Source: Agrobacterium sp. a22-2
Lineage (GTDB): Bacteria; Pseudomonadota; Alphaproteobacteria; Rhizobiales; Rhizobiaceae
NCBI RefSeq assembly: GCF_012276985.1
Contig: NZ_JAAXMM010000018.1
Coordinates: 62,001 to 126,000 of the forward strand
Length of the DNA: 64,000 nucleotides
Direction of reading: 5' to 3'
Below, one piece after another: positions 24,966-33,968 of the stretch. A program made the translations under genes and the position numbers. Each line of letters begins with the position of its first letter. The stretch's first letter is position 1. Under the pieces are notes generated by a model that worked only from the letters and a program-made list of their open reading frames with translations, did no database searches and was not told where the DNA came from.

Positions 24966-25316
24966 GTTGAACTCCTCTGTGTGGTTGACCGTTCTTCTGA
25001 AAAGCTCCGGATTCTTTGACCCGGTCAGCGTCTCGAACTTGTTGTGATGGCCCGCCGGTCCCGATCCTGCATCGGACCGGTCGTTGCCGGTCATCGCAAT
25101 ATGAGCGCGGCTTGAGAGAAAAAACAAGTTTAAACCTAAAATATTTTCGGTTTTTTCAGATTGCGGTTTTTGGGGATGCGGTGAGGTGCGGACATGCGGG
25201 ACAGAGGCCCACGGCAGACGCCGCGGCCCGGTCAAAATCCTCTATTTCAGCCTAAATCGGCTGGGTATCGGCATGCGGCACAGCGCCGATCATGCATGGA
25301 GACGCTCCGCAGCGTC
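24966..25316. promoter_or_regulatory. TRAP operon promoter region with shared palindrome copy B
   Basis: This 351-bp gap separates iorB from the TRAP operon, both on the minus strand. At 25126-25143, AAGTTTAA-AC-CTAAAATA matches the window consensus TATTTTAA-N2-TTAAAATA at 13 of 16 positions, about 160 bp upstream of the binding-protein start. GACGCT-CCGC-AGCGTC at 25301-25316 forms a hairpin directly after the iorB stop, without a T-run. No gene is evident. Confidence 0.5.
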
Positions 25317-26867
25317 CTAAAGGGTCGCCACCGTCTTCAGGGCGCCATCGAGCGCGATGCCGCCCTCGTCCAACAGCGCTGCCTGCTTGAGGCGCTTCAG
25401 CCAGGCGGCGCCGTCGTCGCGATCTGTCAGCATCGGCAGCGCCGACATGACGCGATCGAATTTCGACAACCCGCGCGAATGGGTATCGGAATAGCCCTTG
25501 ACCAGCCGCCGACAGCCAATGATTTCAACGGCCAGATCATAATTCTTGGCCAGCATATCGGACGCCGTCTGCAGCCAGGCATCCCGGTGCAAGCGCTCAC
25601 GGTGGTGACGCAGCGTACCCCGCCGTCCGCCACGCAGGGCCGAGACGACATAAAGGCCCGTGAACCAGAACACGGTGCCGGTGCGCACCCGCCGCCCCTT
25701 GTTGATCATCTTGTCGAGCCGCGCGAAGACCTTCGGCCGTGCCTCGATCCATTCGCCGAGACGCTTTGGCAGGGTGCCGCAAACTTCGTCCATGCGCGGA
25801 TGCATGTATTCGGTCGTGTAGACGATCTGGTCGCCCTTGGCTCCGACCTCCTTGCGCACCCGCTCGAAGCGGGAGGCGCGGACTTTCAGATCCGCCACCC
25901 GGATCACGTCGTCATAGGCCATCGACACCGCGACATACTTGGCCGACTGGACGGTGAAGGCGAAATCCTTCTCCGCCCCGCCATTGTCCCGGTCGAGAGC
26001 ATGAAGAGCCGCCACCCGGTCCAGATATTCCGCCGCATAGGCGGGATCCTGGAAATCGGTGAGCTTCTTGACGCCGGCCAGCAGGAAACCATGCGCCTCA
26101 ACCGGAAACTCGGCGGCGATCCGCTTGACCAGGGCATCGAGCGCGGCATGACCTGTCGCTGCCGGCAGCGCTTCGAAACGCTTAGAGGGCTTGTCGCTCG
26201 GCGTGTCATTCTCGCCCTTGAGCGCGCGCTCGTAAGCGGCATTGAAGGCACGAAGGCTTGCTTCGACACCCTTGCCGCCGGCCCGCACGGTGGCCTCGAA
26301 AGCCTCCTTCGGGAATGGCAGAACCTGGGTTGCGGCAAGCGCCCCGAATAGCGCCGAGGAGATGACGCTGCCGTTCTTGATCGCCAGTGTGTCCATGTCG
26401 AAGGCCACCGTCTTGCGCGCCGCAAAGGCCGAGGCATCGACCACAACGACCGGATTGCCGATACCGTCGCCCGGCTTTTCCTTTTCGCCGACAGCGAAGG
26501 AACGATGGGTCGAGGCGATCAGCAGGGTCCTGTCGGGGGTCACCAGGCCGCGCATCATCGAGCGCCCGGCTTCCATCAGTTCGGCGGCAATCACCACATC
26601 GACATCGCCGGGGCTCGGCATCAGCGACAGGATCGGTGCCACGCCGTCGCGTGCCGGCAGCATTTCGATATAGTAGATCGTCGCGCCAGTACGCTGGGCA
26701 ACGCCCGGCACCGATGTCGATTGCGCCATCCAGCCCTGCGCTTCGGCAAGGGCGACGATCCAGTCGGCCAGTACGCCGCCGCCCTGCCCGCCCATCGCCA
26801 TGATGGCAAGGCAGAGCGGCTTGTCGGTGGAAAGGCGGGGTGAAACGGATTTGGTCAAGGTGTCCAT
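25317..26867 (-). CDS. iorB: Indolepyruvate oxidoreductase beta subunit, extended form
   Basis: A 516-residue beta subunit. Residues 20-200 form the pyruvate-ferredoxin-oxidoreductase gamma-type domain (MAMGGQGGGVLADWIV, SVPGVAQRTGATIYYIEM). The remaining 300 residues are the long C-terminal extension usual in proteobacterial IorB. The start at ATG 26867 has GAGGAGAG upstream and lies 11 bp after iorA. With IorA it should oxidatively decarboxylate indole-3-pyruvate and other aryl pyruvates to aryl-acetyl-CoA, with ferredoxin or another acceptor. Such a product would link tryptophan transamination to CoA-ester chemistry nearby. Confidence 0.9.
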   Translation of the reverse strand: MDTLTKSVSPRLSTDKPLCLAIMAMGGQGGGVLADWIVALAEAQGWMAQSTSVPGVAQRTGATIYYIEMLPARDGVAPILSLMPSPGDVDVVIAAELMEAGRSMMRGLVTPDRTLLIASTHRSFAVGEKEKPGDGIGNPVVVVDASAFAARKTVAFDMDTLAIKNGSVISSALFGALAATQVLPFPKEAFEATVRAGGKGVEASLRAFNAAYERALKGENDTPSDKPSKRFEALPAATGHAALDALVKRIAAEFPVEAHGFLLAGVKKLTDFQDPAYAAEYLDRVAALHALDRDNGGAEKDFAFTVQSAKYVAVSMAYDDVIRVADLKVRASRFERVRKEVGAKGDQIVYTTEYMHPRMDEVCGTLPKRLGEWIEARPKVFARLDKMINKGRRVRTGTVFWFTGLYVVSALRGGRRGTLRHHRERLHRDAWLQTASDMLAKNYDLAVEIIGCRRLVKGYSDTHSRGLSKFDRVMSALPMLTDRDDGAAWLKRLKQAALLDEGGIALDGALKTVATL

Positions 26868-26878
26868 GGTCTCTCTCC

Positions 26879-29032
26879 TCAATCCGCAAACAGGACGCGG
26901 CCGGACTGGCGACGCGCCTGCAGCCAGCCGATTACCGCACTGCGGGCCCTGTGCAGAAAACGGTCCCAGCCGGTCGGATTGTGGATGATGTCGGCCCGGT
27001 AGAAGGACGGACACAAGACCGCCGCCTCCGACACTTCGCCGCAATTGCCACAGCCGACGCAGGAATTGTCGATCGCGGCGACCGGATCGTCCTTCAGCGG
27101 ATCATCGGTGTGCTTGACCGACAGCGAAGGACAGCCTGACAACCGAATGCAGGCGTGATCGCCGGTGCAGACGTCCTCGTCGACGCCGAAGCGCTCCTTG
27201 ACCATGCGCTTGCCGTCCTTCACCGCCTTGGCGAATTGCGGCTTTACCCGGCGTTGCTTGTTCAGCATGCACTCCGAGGAGGCGACGATGATCTTCGGTC
27301 CCTTCTCCGTACTGGTCAGCGCCTCTTTCAGCGTGTCGCGCATCTTGGCGACATCATAGGTGCGGTCGATCTGCCTGACCCATGTCGCGCCGATGCCCTT
27401 GACCGCGTTGACGATCGAATTGTTGGTCTTGCGACGCGGGTTGAGGGCGCGCGACGAGAGAATGTCCTGTCCGCCCGTTGCCGCCGAGTAGAAATTGTCG
27501 ACCACCAGGATGACGCCATCCTGCTTATTGAACACCGCATTGCCGACCGAGGTCGCCAGGCCATTGTGCCAGAAGCCGCCATCGCCCATCACCGAGATCG
27601 ACCGCTTGTCGGATTCGACATTGAAGGCCGAGGCGGACGCCGGGCCCAAGCCGTAACCCATGGTCGTTCCGCCGATGTTGAACGGCGGCAGGATGGAGAA
27701 CAGGTGACAGCCGATATCGGCCGCGACGTGATGTTCGCCCAGTTCCTTCTCGACCAGTTTCATGGCCGCAAAGATCGGGCGCTCGGGACAGCCCGTGCAG
27801 AAGCCGGCCGGCCGCGCCGGCACCACCTCGGCCAAAGCCTTGATCTTCGGATCGTTGAGAACAGAGGTCGGATCGGGGATCGGCGGCTGGTTGCCCAGCA
27901 TATGCAGGGCATTGGTCTCGATGAAGGATCGAATGCCCTTGACCAGAACCGGCGCGGTATATTCGCCGCCCATCGACAGCACATCCTTGCCCGATATCCG
28001 GGTCTGGATGTCACGGCGCCTAAGGATGGTGTTGAGCATCTGCTCGATATATTCCGGCGCGCCTTCCTCGACCATCAGCACGGCCTTCTTGTCCGCGCAG
28101 AACTCGGCGATCTCGTCGTCGATGACCGGATAGGCGACATTCATGATGTAGAGCGGCACCGCGGAATTGCCGTAGACATCGGCAAGGCCGAGCTGCTGCA
28201 GCGATCGCATGACGGAATTGTACATGCCACCCAGCATGATGATGCCGATCTCGCCCTCGGCCGGACCAAAGGTCTCGTTGAGTTTGCGCGACTTGATGAA
28301 CTCGACGGCCGCCGGCCAGCGGCGCTCGAGCTTATCCTTCTCATGGGCAAAATTGGCCGGCGGCAGCACGATGCGGTTGACGTCGCGCATCGGATTTTCC
28401 AAGGCCTGGCGAAGGGTAAAGGCCGGGCGCTTGTTGTCCTTGGCCACGAACTGGCCATGCACGTGACAGGCCCGGATGCGTACCTGCAGCATGACCGGTG
28501 TGTTCGAGGCTTCCGACAGTTCGAAACCGTCCTCCACCGATTGCACGATCGACGGCAGGTTCGGGCGCGGATCCAGCAGCCACATCTGCGACTTCATCGC
28601 AAAGGCGTGGCTGCGCTCCTGCATGATGGAGGAGCCCTCGCCGAAATCCTCGCCCAGAATGATCAGCGCGCCGCCGGTCACCCCGCCGGACGACAGGTTG
28701 GACAGAGCATCCGAGGCGACATTGGTGCCGGCCGTTGATTTCCAGGTGACGGCGCCGCGCACCGGATACATCACCGAAGCCGACAGCATGGCCGCCGCCG
28801 CGGCCTCCGAAGCCGAGGTCTCGAAATGCACGCCAAGCTCATCCATGACATCCTTGGCATCGGCCAGGACGTCCATCAGGTGGGAGATCGGCGATCCCTG
28901 ATATCCGCCGACATAAGACACCCCGGCCTGCAAAAGGGCCTTGGTGATGGCGAGGATACCCTCACCTCTGAAAATTTCGCCCTCGCCGAGTTTCAGGTCC
29001 TCGACCTCGCGAGCAAATGAGCGCTCCGCCAT
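26879..29032 (-). CDS. iorA: Indolepyruvate oxidoreductase alpha subunit
   Basis: A 717-residue thiamine-diphosphate enzyme. The N-terminal domain starts GEGEIFRGEGILAITKALL with VGGYQGSPISHLMD. The thiamine diphosphate motif GDGGFWHNG ... NQDGV-like ... VVDNFYSA is at about residues 480-510. C-terminal cysteines (about 620-675: CTGDHAC, SGCPS, CVGCGNCG, LCP) bind Fe-S clusters. AGGGGAA precedes ATG 29032. It is divergent from a peptide-type ABC operon across a 366-bp region with two similar palindromes. The role is decarboxylation of indolepyruvate to indoleacetyl-CoA; other arylpyruvates may be used. Confidence 0.92.
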   Translation of the reverse strand: MAERSFAREVEDLKLGEGEIFRGEGILAITKALLQAGVSYVGGYQGSPISHLMDVLADAKDVMDELGVHFETSASEAAAAAMLSASVMYPVRGAVTWKSTAGTNVASDALSNLSSGGVTGGALIILGEDFGEGSSIMQERSHAFAMKSQMWLLDPRPNLPSIVQSVEDGFELSEASNTPVMLQVRIRACHVHGQFVAKDNKRPAFTLRQALENPMRDVNRIVLPPANFAHEKDKLERRWPAAVEFIKSRKLNETFGPAEGEIGIIMLGGMYNSVMRSLQQLGLADVYGNSAVPLYIMNVAYPVIDDEIAEFCADKKAVLMVEEGAPEYIEQMLNTILRRRDIQTRISGKDVLSMGGEYTAPVLVKGIRSFIETNALHMLGNQPPIPDPTSVLNDPKIKALAEVVPARPAGFCTGCPERPIFAAMKLVEKELGEHHVAADIGCHLFSILPPFNIGGTTMGYGLGPASASAFNVESDKRSISVMGDGGFWHNGLATSVGNAVFNKQDGVILVVDNFYSAATGGQDILSSRALNPRRKTNNSIVNAVKGIGATWVRQIDRTYDVAKMRDTLKEALTSTEKGPKIIVASSECMLNKQRRVKPQFAKAVKDGKRMVKERFGVDEDVCTGDHACIRLSGCPSLSVKHTDDPLKDDPVAAIDNSCVGCGNCGEVSEAAVLCPSFYRADIIHNPTGWDRFLHRARSAVIGWLQARRQSGRVLFAD

Positions 29033-29070
29033 CTGTCATTCCCCTCGCCGATTTCCGGCTTTTCTTGATT

Positions 29071-29088
29071 AACATGCAAAAGCATATT
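29071..29088. promoter_or_regulatory. Operator-like palindrome near iorA (copy 1)
   Basis: AACATGC-AAAA-GCATATT is an inverted repeat (ATGC/GCAT core plus flanking A/T symmetry), 39 bp upstream of the iorA start. It shares sequence with copy 2 at 29190-29205. The position is suitable for repression of iorAB. Confidence 0.5.
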
Positions 29089-29189
29089 TTTGTCGGATCC
29101 AACATGTCAACAATTTTTCCCGGAAATTTGCAAAGCCCAGCAAATTGCGGGCTTTCATCTCCAACCGTATAAGCTTCATTGAATATTTT

Positions 29190-29205
29190 ATATGCAAACG
29201 CATAT
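29190..29205. promoter_or_regulatory. Operator-like palindrome between iorA and the ABC operon (copy 2)
   Basis: ATATGC-AAAC-GCATAT is a perfect 6-bp inverted repeat with a 4-bp centre, about 115 bp from copy 1. Together the two occupy the 29033-29398 divergent region and could allow one regulator to control both iorAB and the ABC operon. The rest of the region is AT-rich without a gene. Confidence 0.5.
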
Positions 29206-29398
29206 TAAATAACGGATCGGCATCAGATCAACCTCTCCCGCCATCAGCGCCGGAACCAGCCAAGCTATTTTTTGTCGAGGTCGGAATTTGCTCTTGTCGA
29301 AATCCCGGAGGTATTTTAGGGTTAAAGCATTCCGAAAATAAACGGCCCGGCGGCTCGCGAGAACCTCCGGAGATCAGGGGAACAACGGAGTGAACAAC

Positions 29399-30934
29399 AT
29401 GCCGACAATTTCCAGGCGCCAGACCCTCAAGCTGGGCGCAGCAACATTGATCACGGGCATCCTTGCCGGCCGTCTGCCGGTCGCAGCGCAGGATGCCTCG
29501 ACGCTCACCATCGCGTTCAACGTCAACCTGCCGTCCTTCGATCCGACGGTCGGCCCCTCCGCCGTCAACCCGACCATCCAGGCGATCTATCGCTCGGTGT
29601 TCGACCAGTTCGTGGCCCAGGGCCCCGATCTGGCCTTCCAGCCCGGTCTTCTGACCGCCTGGGGCTGGAGCGACGACAAGAAGCAGATCTGGATGGAGGT
29701 CCGCGAGGGCGTTACCTGGCACGACGGTTCGCCATTCACGCCGGAAGACGTGGTGTGGTCGCTGGAGCGAGCCGCGAAGGCCGAAACCGGCAACCCGATC
29801 CAGTTCGTCTGGTCGACCGCCGGCAATTACAAGATCGACGGCAACAAGATCAGCGGCGAAGTGCTGCGCTTCGAGCCGACCTTCTTCAAGTGGATGGCCT
29901 TCCTGACCGGGTATATCCTGCCCAAGGCCTATTATGAAAAGGTCGGCGCGGAAGGCTTCGAGAAGAAGCCGATCGGCACCGGCCCCTACATGGTCGACGC
30001 CTATGAAGGCAACGCCTTCCTGCGACTGAAGGCCAACCCCGCCTATTTCGGCGGCAAGCCGGCTTTCGAGACCGTGATCTTCAAGTTCGTTCCGGACGGC
30101 ACCAGCCGCGTCGCCGAAATCGAATCCGGCTCCTCCGACGTCACGTTGGAAATCCCTTACGAGGAATTCGACCGACTGAAGGACAAGGCGGGCCTTGCCG
30201 GCGTCGCCACGCCGATCTCCGACATCGGCATGATCTTTCTCAACAATATTGATGCCATGCTGGACAAGAACGTTCGACTGGCCGCCCATCATGCCATCGA
30301 CAAGAAGGCGATTGTCACGCGCCTGCTGCGGGGTTACGGCGTGCCGCTCGATACACTCGAAGCCCCGGAATATGACGCCTATGACGCCTCGATCACCGTC
30401 GGCTACGACGCGGAAAAGGCCAAGGCCCTTCTGGCCGCCTCCGGTTTCTCCACCGACAAACCGGTGAAATTCAAGATCCAGACGACCCGCGGCTTCAAGC
30501 CGAAGGATTACGAGATGATCCAGGCGATCATCGGCATGTGGCGCAAGGTTGGCATCGAGGCGGAAATCGAAGTCTACGAAATCGCCAAGCACTACGAACT
30601 GCGCGCCGCCGACCAGTTGGCGCCCGCCGCCTTCTACAACTGGGGCAATGCGATTGGCGATCCGACCACTTCGACGGGCTTCGCGATGTTCGGCCCCTCG
30701 CCGCACTCGGTCTGGAACACCGACGATCTCGATGCCATGATCGGCCCTCTCTGGGGCGAAACGGATGAAGCCAAGCGCATTGCCGGCTGGAAGGCCGTGA
30801 GCAAGTATATTGCCGAAGAGGGCTACGTGATCCCGCTGCTGCAATATGCCCAACCGGTCGTCTACAAGGACGCGCTGAAGGTCACCCCGAACGTCTCCGG
30901 CGCCCTGCAGCCGACCTTGGTCCGCAAGGCCTGA
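29399..30934 (+). CDS. ABC transporter substrate-binding protein, peptide/opine type (family 5)
   Basis: A 511-residue extracytoplasmic binding protein. The N-terminus SRRQTLKLGAATLITG is a twin-arginine signal. SBP_bac_5 blocks follow: REGVTWHDGSPFTPEDVVWSLE (about 101-122), KPIGTGPYMV and an inner HHAIDKKAI. ATG 29399 is preferred because GGAG lies 8 bp upstream; GTG 29390 is the alternative. It leads a five-gene operon with two permeases and two ATPases. The family binds peptides, opines, or small organic solutes, and the ligand cannot be deduced. Confidence 0.9.
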   Translation: MPTISRRQTLKLGAATLITGILAGRLPVAAQDASTLTIAFNVNLPSFDPTVGPSAVNPTIQAIYRSVFDQFVAQGPDLAFQPGLLTAWGWSDDKKQIWMEVREGVTWHDGSPFTPEDVVWSLERAAKAETGNPIQFVWSTAGNYKIDGNKISGEVLRFEPTFFKWMAFLTGYILPKAYYEKVGAEGFEKKPIGTGPYMVDAYEGNAFLRLKANPAYFGGKPAFETVIFKFVPDGTSRVAEIESGSSDVTLEIPYEEFDRLKDKAGLAGVATPISDIGMIFLNNIDAMLDKNVRLAAHHAIDKKAIVTRLLRGYGVPLDTLEAPEYDAYDASITVGYDAEKAKALLAASGFSTDKPVKFKIQTTRGFKPKDYEMIQAIIGMWRKVGIEAEIEVYEIAKHYELRAADQLAPAAFYNWGNAIGDPTTSTGFAMFGPSPHSVWNTDDLDAMIGPLWGETDEAKRIAGWKAVSKYIAEEGYVIPLLQYAQPVVYKDALKVTPNVSGALQPTLVRKA

Positions 30935-30970
30935 TTGTCGGGGGCTGTGCATCCGGCTGCCGCCCGATTG

Positions 30971-31107
30971 CCCCTCACCCTGACCCTCTCCCCGCAAGCG
31001 GGGCGAGGGAACGCAGGCGGTACGACCTTTCGATGAGGCGCAAACGCCGGCCGCAGATTCCTTCGCCCCGCTTGCGGGGAGAAGGTGCCCGAAGGGCGGA
31101 TGAGAGG
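30971..31107. repeat. RIME-like Rhizobium intergenic palindromic repeat
   Basis: The segment starts CCCCTCACCCTGACCCTCTC and contains CTCCCCGCAAGCGGGGCGAG and then CCTTCGCCCCGCTTGCGGGGAGAAGG (31060-31085), ending GGGCGGATGAGAG. Paired arms around CCCCGCAAGCGGGG and its inverse match the known RIME1-type element of rhizobia. It sits in the 259-bp gap between the binding-protein gene and the first permease gene, where it may form strong RNA hairpins. Confidence 0.7.
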
Positions 31108-31193
31108 CTTTCTCCGGGTCCGGCGATGCCTTGCGACGCCTCTTTCCCTTCGCTACGCTTGCCGCCGGAACCGCGGCCGGGAACGCATCATTC

Positions 31194-32201
31194 ATGACTG
31201 CCGTCTCTATCCTCAACCGACTGCTGATGGCCGCGATCACCTTGTTCGGCGTCGGGCTGATTGTCTTCGTTCTACTACGCATCGTGCCCGGCGACCCGAT
31301 CGCCATGATGATCTCGCCCGGCGCCAGCCCTGCCGACATCGCCGCCCTGCGCGCCCATTACGGGCTGGATGCCAGCCTGTCGGTACAGTTCGGCCTGTGG
31401 CTGAAAAATGTCCTGGCTGGTGACTTCGGCACATCGATCTCGCTGCGCCGTGACGTGTTGGACCTGTTGATGGAGCGCCTGCCGGCGACGCTGGAGCTGG
31501 CGTTTGCCGCCCTGTCGCTCGGCGTCGTCACAGGCGGCATCATTGCCGTGATCGGCACGCTTCTTCGCCGCACGCCGGCCGAGCCGGTCATTGATTTTCT
31601 GAATGGCTTGTTCCTGGCCGTGCCGGATTTTGTCTGGGCCCTGGTGCTTGTGCTGCTGTTTGGCGTGTTCCTGCCGATCTTCCCGCTCTCCGGCCGGCTA
31701 GATCCCTCGCTCTCGACCGAGTTCGCCACCTCTTTCTATCTTGTCGAAAGCCTCGTGACGCTGCGCTTTGCGGTGTTCGGCGATGTCCTCTCTCATATGA
31801 TCATGCCGATGCTGGCGCTCGGCCTGCCGCTCTCGGCCGTCATCGTCCGCACCCTGAAAGAGGCGCTGCTGGAAGCCATGGTGCAGGATTATGTGCTGCT
31901 GGCGCGGCTGAAAGGCATGTCGAACCTGCGGCTCGTGCTGCAGGAAGCCCTGCGCAATGCCATCGGGCCGACCCTGACGCTGACCGGCGTGCAATTCACC
32001 TTCATGATCGGCGGCACGGTCATCGTCGAGCGCATCTTTTCCTATCCGGGCATCGGCAACATGGCGATCGATGCGGTCATCAACCGCGACCTGCCGCTGA
32101 TCCAGGGGCTGGTGCTGATGTTCGGCCTGCTGTTCATTGTCATCAACATCCTGGTCGACATGCTGGCCGCCGTCTTCAACCCGAGGATCGCCCATGGCTG
32201 A
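31194..32201 (+). CDS. ABC transporter permease (DppB/OppB type)
   Basis: A 335-residue inner-membrane permease with about six membrane helices. MTAVSILNRLLMAAITLFG at ATG 31194 gives the usual N-terminal helix; the upstream frame overlaps the repeat and was left out. Signature VPGDPIAMM near residue 41 and the EAA-type loop (KEALLEAMVQDYVLLARLKG, about 222-241) are as expected. Its stop overlaps the next permease start by 8 bp. Confidence 0.9.
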   Translation: MTAVSILNRLLMAAITLFGVGLIVFVLLRIVPGDPIAMMISPGASPADIAALRAHYGLDASLSVQFGLWLKNVLAGDFGTSISLRRDVLDLLMERLPATLELAFAALSLGVVTGGIIAVIGTLLRRTPAEPVIDFLNGLFLAVPDFVWALVLVLLFGVFLPIFPLSGRLDPSLSTEFATSFYLVESLVTLRFAVFGDVLSHMIMPMLALGLPLSAVIVRTLKEALLEAMVQDYVLLARLKGMSNLRLVLQEALRNAIGPTLTLTGVQFTFMIGGTVIVERIFSYPGIGNMAIDAVINRDLPLIQGLVLMFGLLFIVINILVDMLAAVFNPRIAHG

Positions 32202-33087
32202 CATCACTCACGGCACGGCCGGCGCAGCCCCGCGCAACCGTTCGAGAAGCATCAAGGCGCTGCTGGCGGAGCCACGCGTCGTCTGGGGCGGAGGCTTCAT
32301 CATCGTCCTCATCCTGCTTGCAATCTTCGCGCCGTGGATCGCGCCGAAGGACCCGCTGGAACAGGACCTGATGCTCTCCACCCTGCCACCGATCGGGACC
32401 GCGGGCACCGAGCCGGGCTTTTATTTCGGCACCGACGATCTCGGCCGCGACGTGCTGTCGCGCATGATCTATGGAACGCGGATCGCCCTGATCGTTGCCT
32501 TTGTCGCCGCCAGCCTGGCCGCGATCATCGGCACGGTCCTCGGCCTGATCGCCGGCTGGTATGGCGGCTGGGCGGACAAGGTGATTTCGCGCCTTGTCGA
32601 CATCTGGATGGCCTTTCCGCCGGTCCTGCTGTCGGTTCTGCTGGTCGCGGTGTTCGGATCGGGCCTGCATTCGGTGATTGCGGCCATCGTGATCATCGAC
32701 TGGACCCGGTTCTGTCGCGTCGTGCGCTCCGAGACGATCGCGCAGGCCAGCATGGATTACGTAACCGCCGCCAAGACCATCGGCTTCTCGAAAATCCAGA
32801 TTCTGAAGAACGAAATCTTCCCCAATGTCGCGCCTGTCCTGGTCGCTCTGATCAGCCTGGAAATGGGCATCGCCGTGATCGTCGAGGCGATCCTGTCCTT
32901 TGTCGGCCTGTCGCTGTCCTCCGACACGCCGACCTGGGGCGGCATGATCGCACAGGGGCGCCAGACCATCCATCACAGCTGGTGGGTGCTGGCCGCGCCG
33001 CTTGCCATGCTGTTTGCCACCGTGCTCGCCTTCAACCAGTTGGGCAACGGCCTGCGCCGTGCCCTCGATCCGGTGATGCGCCGATGA
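32194..33087 (+). CDS. ABC transporter permease (DppC/OppC type)
   Basis: A 297-residue permease. DppC features are the N-terminal membrane helix followed by APWIAPKDPLEQD, FGTDDLGRDVLSRMIYGTR (about 89-107) and the cytoplasmic loop QASMDYVTAAKTIGFS (about 186-201). It overlaps the previous gene by 8 bp and the next by 4 bp (ATGA), so expression is probably coupled. Confidence 0.9.
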   Translation: MADITHGTAGAAPRNRSRSIKALLAEPRVVWGGGFIIVLILLAIFAPWIAPKDPLEQDLMLSTLPPIGTAGTEPGFYFGTDDLGRDVLSRMIYGTRIALIVAFVAASLAAIIGTVLGLIAGWYGGWADKVISRLVDIWMAFPPVLLSVLLVAVFGSGLHSVIAAIVIIDWTRFCRVVRSETIAQASMDYVTAAKTIGFSKIQILKNEIFPNVAPVLVALISLEMGIAVIVEAILSFVGLSLSSDTPTWGGMIAQGRQTIHHSWWVLAAPLAMLFATVLAFNQLGNGLRRALDPVMRR

Positions 33088-33968
33088 CCCGCCCGCTTGT
33101 TTCCATCGAGGCGCTGAGCGCCGTCTCCAGCCGCGACGGCAACGCGCCGATCCTGCGCGACGTCAGTATCACGCTTGAGCGCGGAGAAGTCCGCGGTCTG
33201 GTCGGAGAGAGCGGCGCCGGCAAGTCGACGATCGCCAAGGCACTTCTGAGCATCCTGCCGCAAACGGTCAAGGTCACCGGCGGCTGGATCTATTTCGACG
33301 ATCGCGATCTGCTGACCATGCCCGCCCCGCAACTACGCGACATCATGGGCAACGAGATATCACTGATCCCGCAGGACCCGCAGACGGCCCTCAATCCCGG
33401 CCGCCGCATCGAGGCGCAGCTGACCGATGGCCTGCGGCTGAAGCGTGGACTGAGCAAGGCCGAGGCCCATCAACGGGCGCTGACTCTGCTAGACGAGGTG
33501 CAGATCCGCGATCCGCAGCGGGTGCTGAAAGCCTATCCGCACGAACTCTCCGGCGGCATGCGGCAACGCATCCTGATCGCCGCAGCCTTTGCGCTGGAAC
33601 CCAAGCTGGTGGTCGCCGACGAGCCGACCACGGCGCTTGACGTTACCGTGCAGAAACAGATCCTGCGTCTGATCCGTCGCATGCAGGAGGCCCACGGCAC
33701 GGCGGTGATTTTCGTCACCCACGATCTCGGCGTCGTCGCCCAGATCTGCGACAGCGTCACGCTGCTCTATTCCGGCAAGGTCATCGAAGCCGGCACGACC
33801 GCCGACGTCCTGCAGAAGCCGACCCACATTTATACCAAGGCGCTGATCGCCGCCGGCCCGCGCTACGACCGTCCGGATGCCGGCCTGAAGCCCGTGCCGG
33901 AAACCGTCTTTGACCAGTTGCGCCAGGAGATCGGCGCTGCCCCGCAAGGAGGCCCGACCCATGGCTGA
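33084..33968 (+). CDS. ABC transporter ATP-binding protein (DppD/OppD type)
   Basis: A 294-residue ATPase. Walker A GESGAGKST is at about residues 41-49, Q-loop LIPQDPQTALNP at about 97, signature LSGGMRQR at about 156 and Walker B LVVADEPTTALD at about 176. It starts by ATGA overlap with the permease. The C-terminus is short (oligopeptide-type tail without the Cys cluster seen in many DppD proteins). Confidence 0.92.
   Translation: MTRPLVSIEALSAVSSRDGNAPILRDVSITLERGEVRGLVGESGAGKSTIAKALLSILPQTVKVTGGWIYFDDRDLLTMPAPQLRDIMGNEISLIPQDPQTALNPGRRIEAQLTDGLRLKRGLSKAEAHQRALTLLDEVQIRDPQRVLKAYPHELSGGMRQRILIAAAFALEPKLVVADEPTTALDVTVQKQILRLIRRMQEAHGTAVIFVTHDLGVVAQICDSVTLLYSGKVIEAGTTADVLQKPTHIYTKALIAAGPRYDRPDAGLKPVPETVFDQLRQEIGAAPQGGPTHG

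Noticed and set aside
27155..28738. A 527-codon plus-strand open frame across iorA
   Set aside because: Antisense shadow of iorA, whose motifs are unambiguous.
30971..31107. CRISPR-like array
   Set aside because: The paired palindromes are a single mosaic repeat; there are no regularly spaced direct repeats or cas genes.
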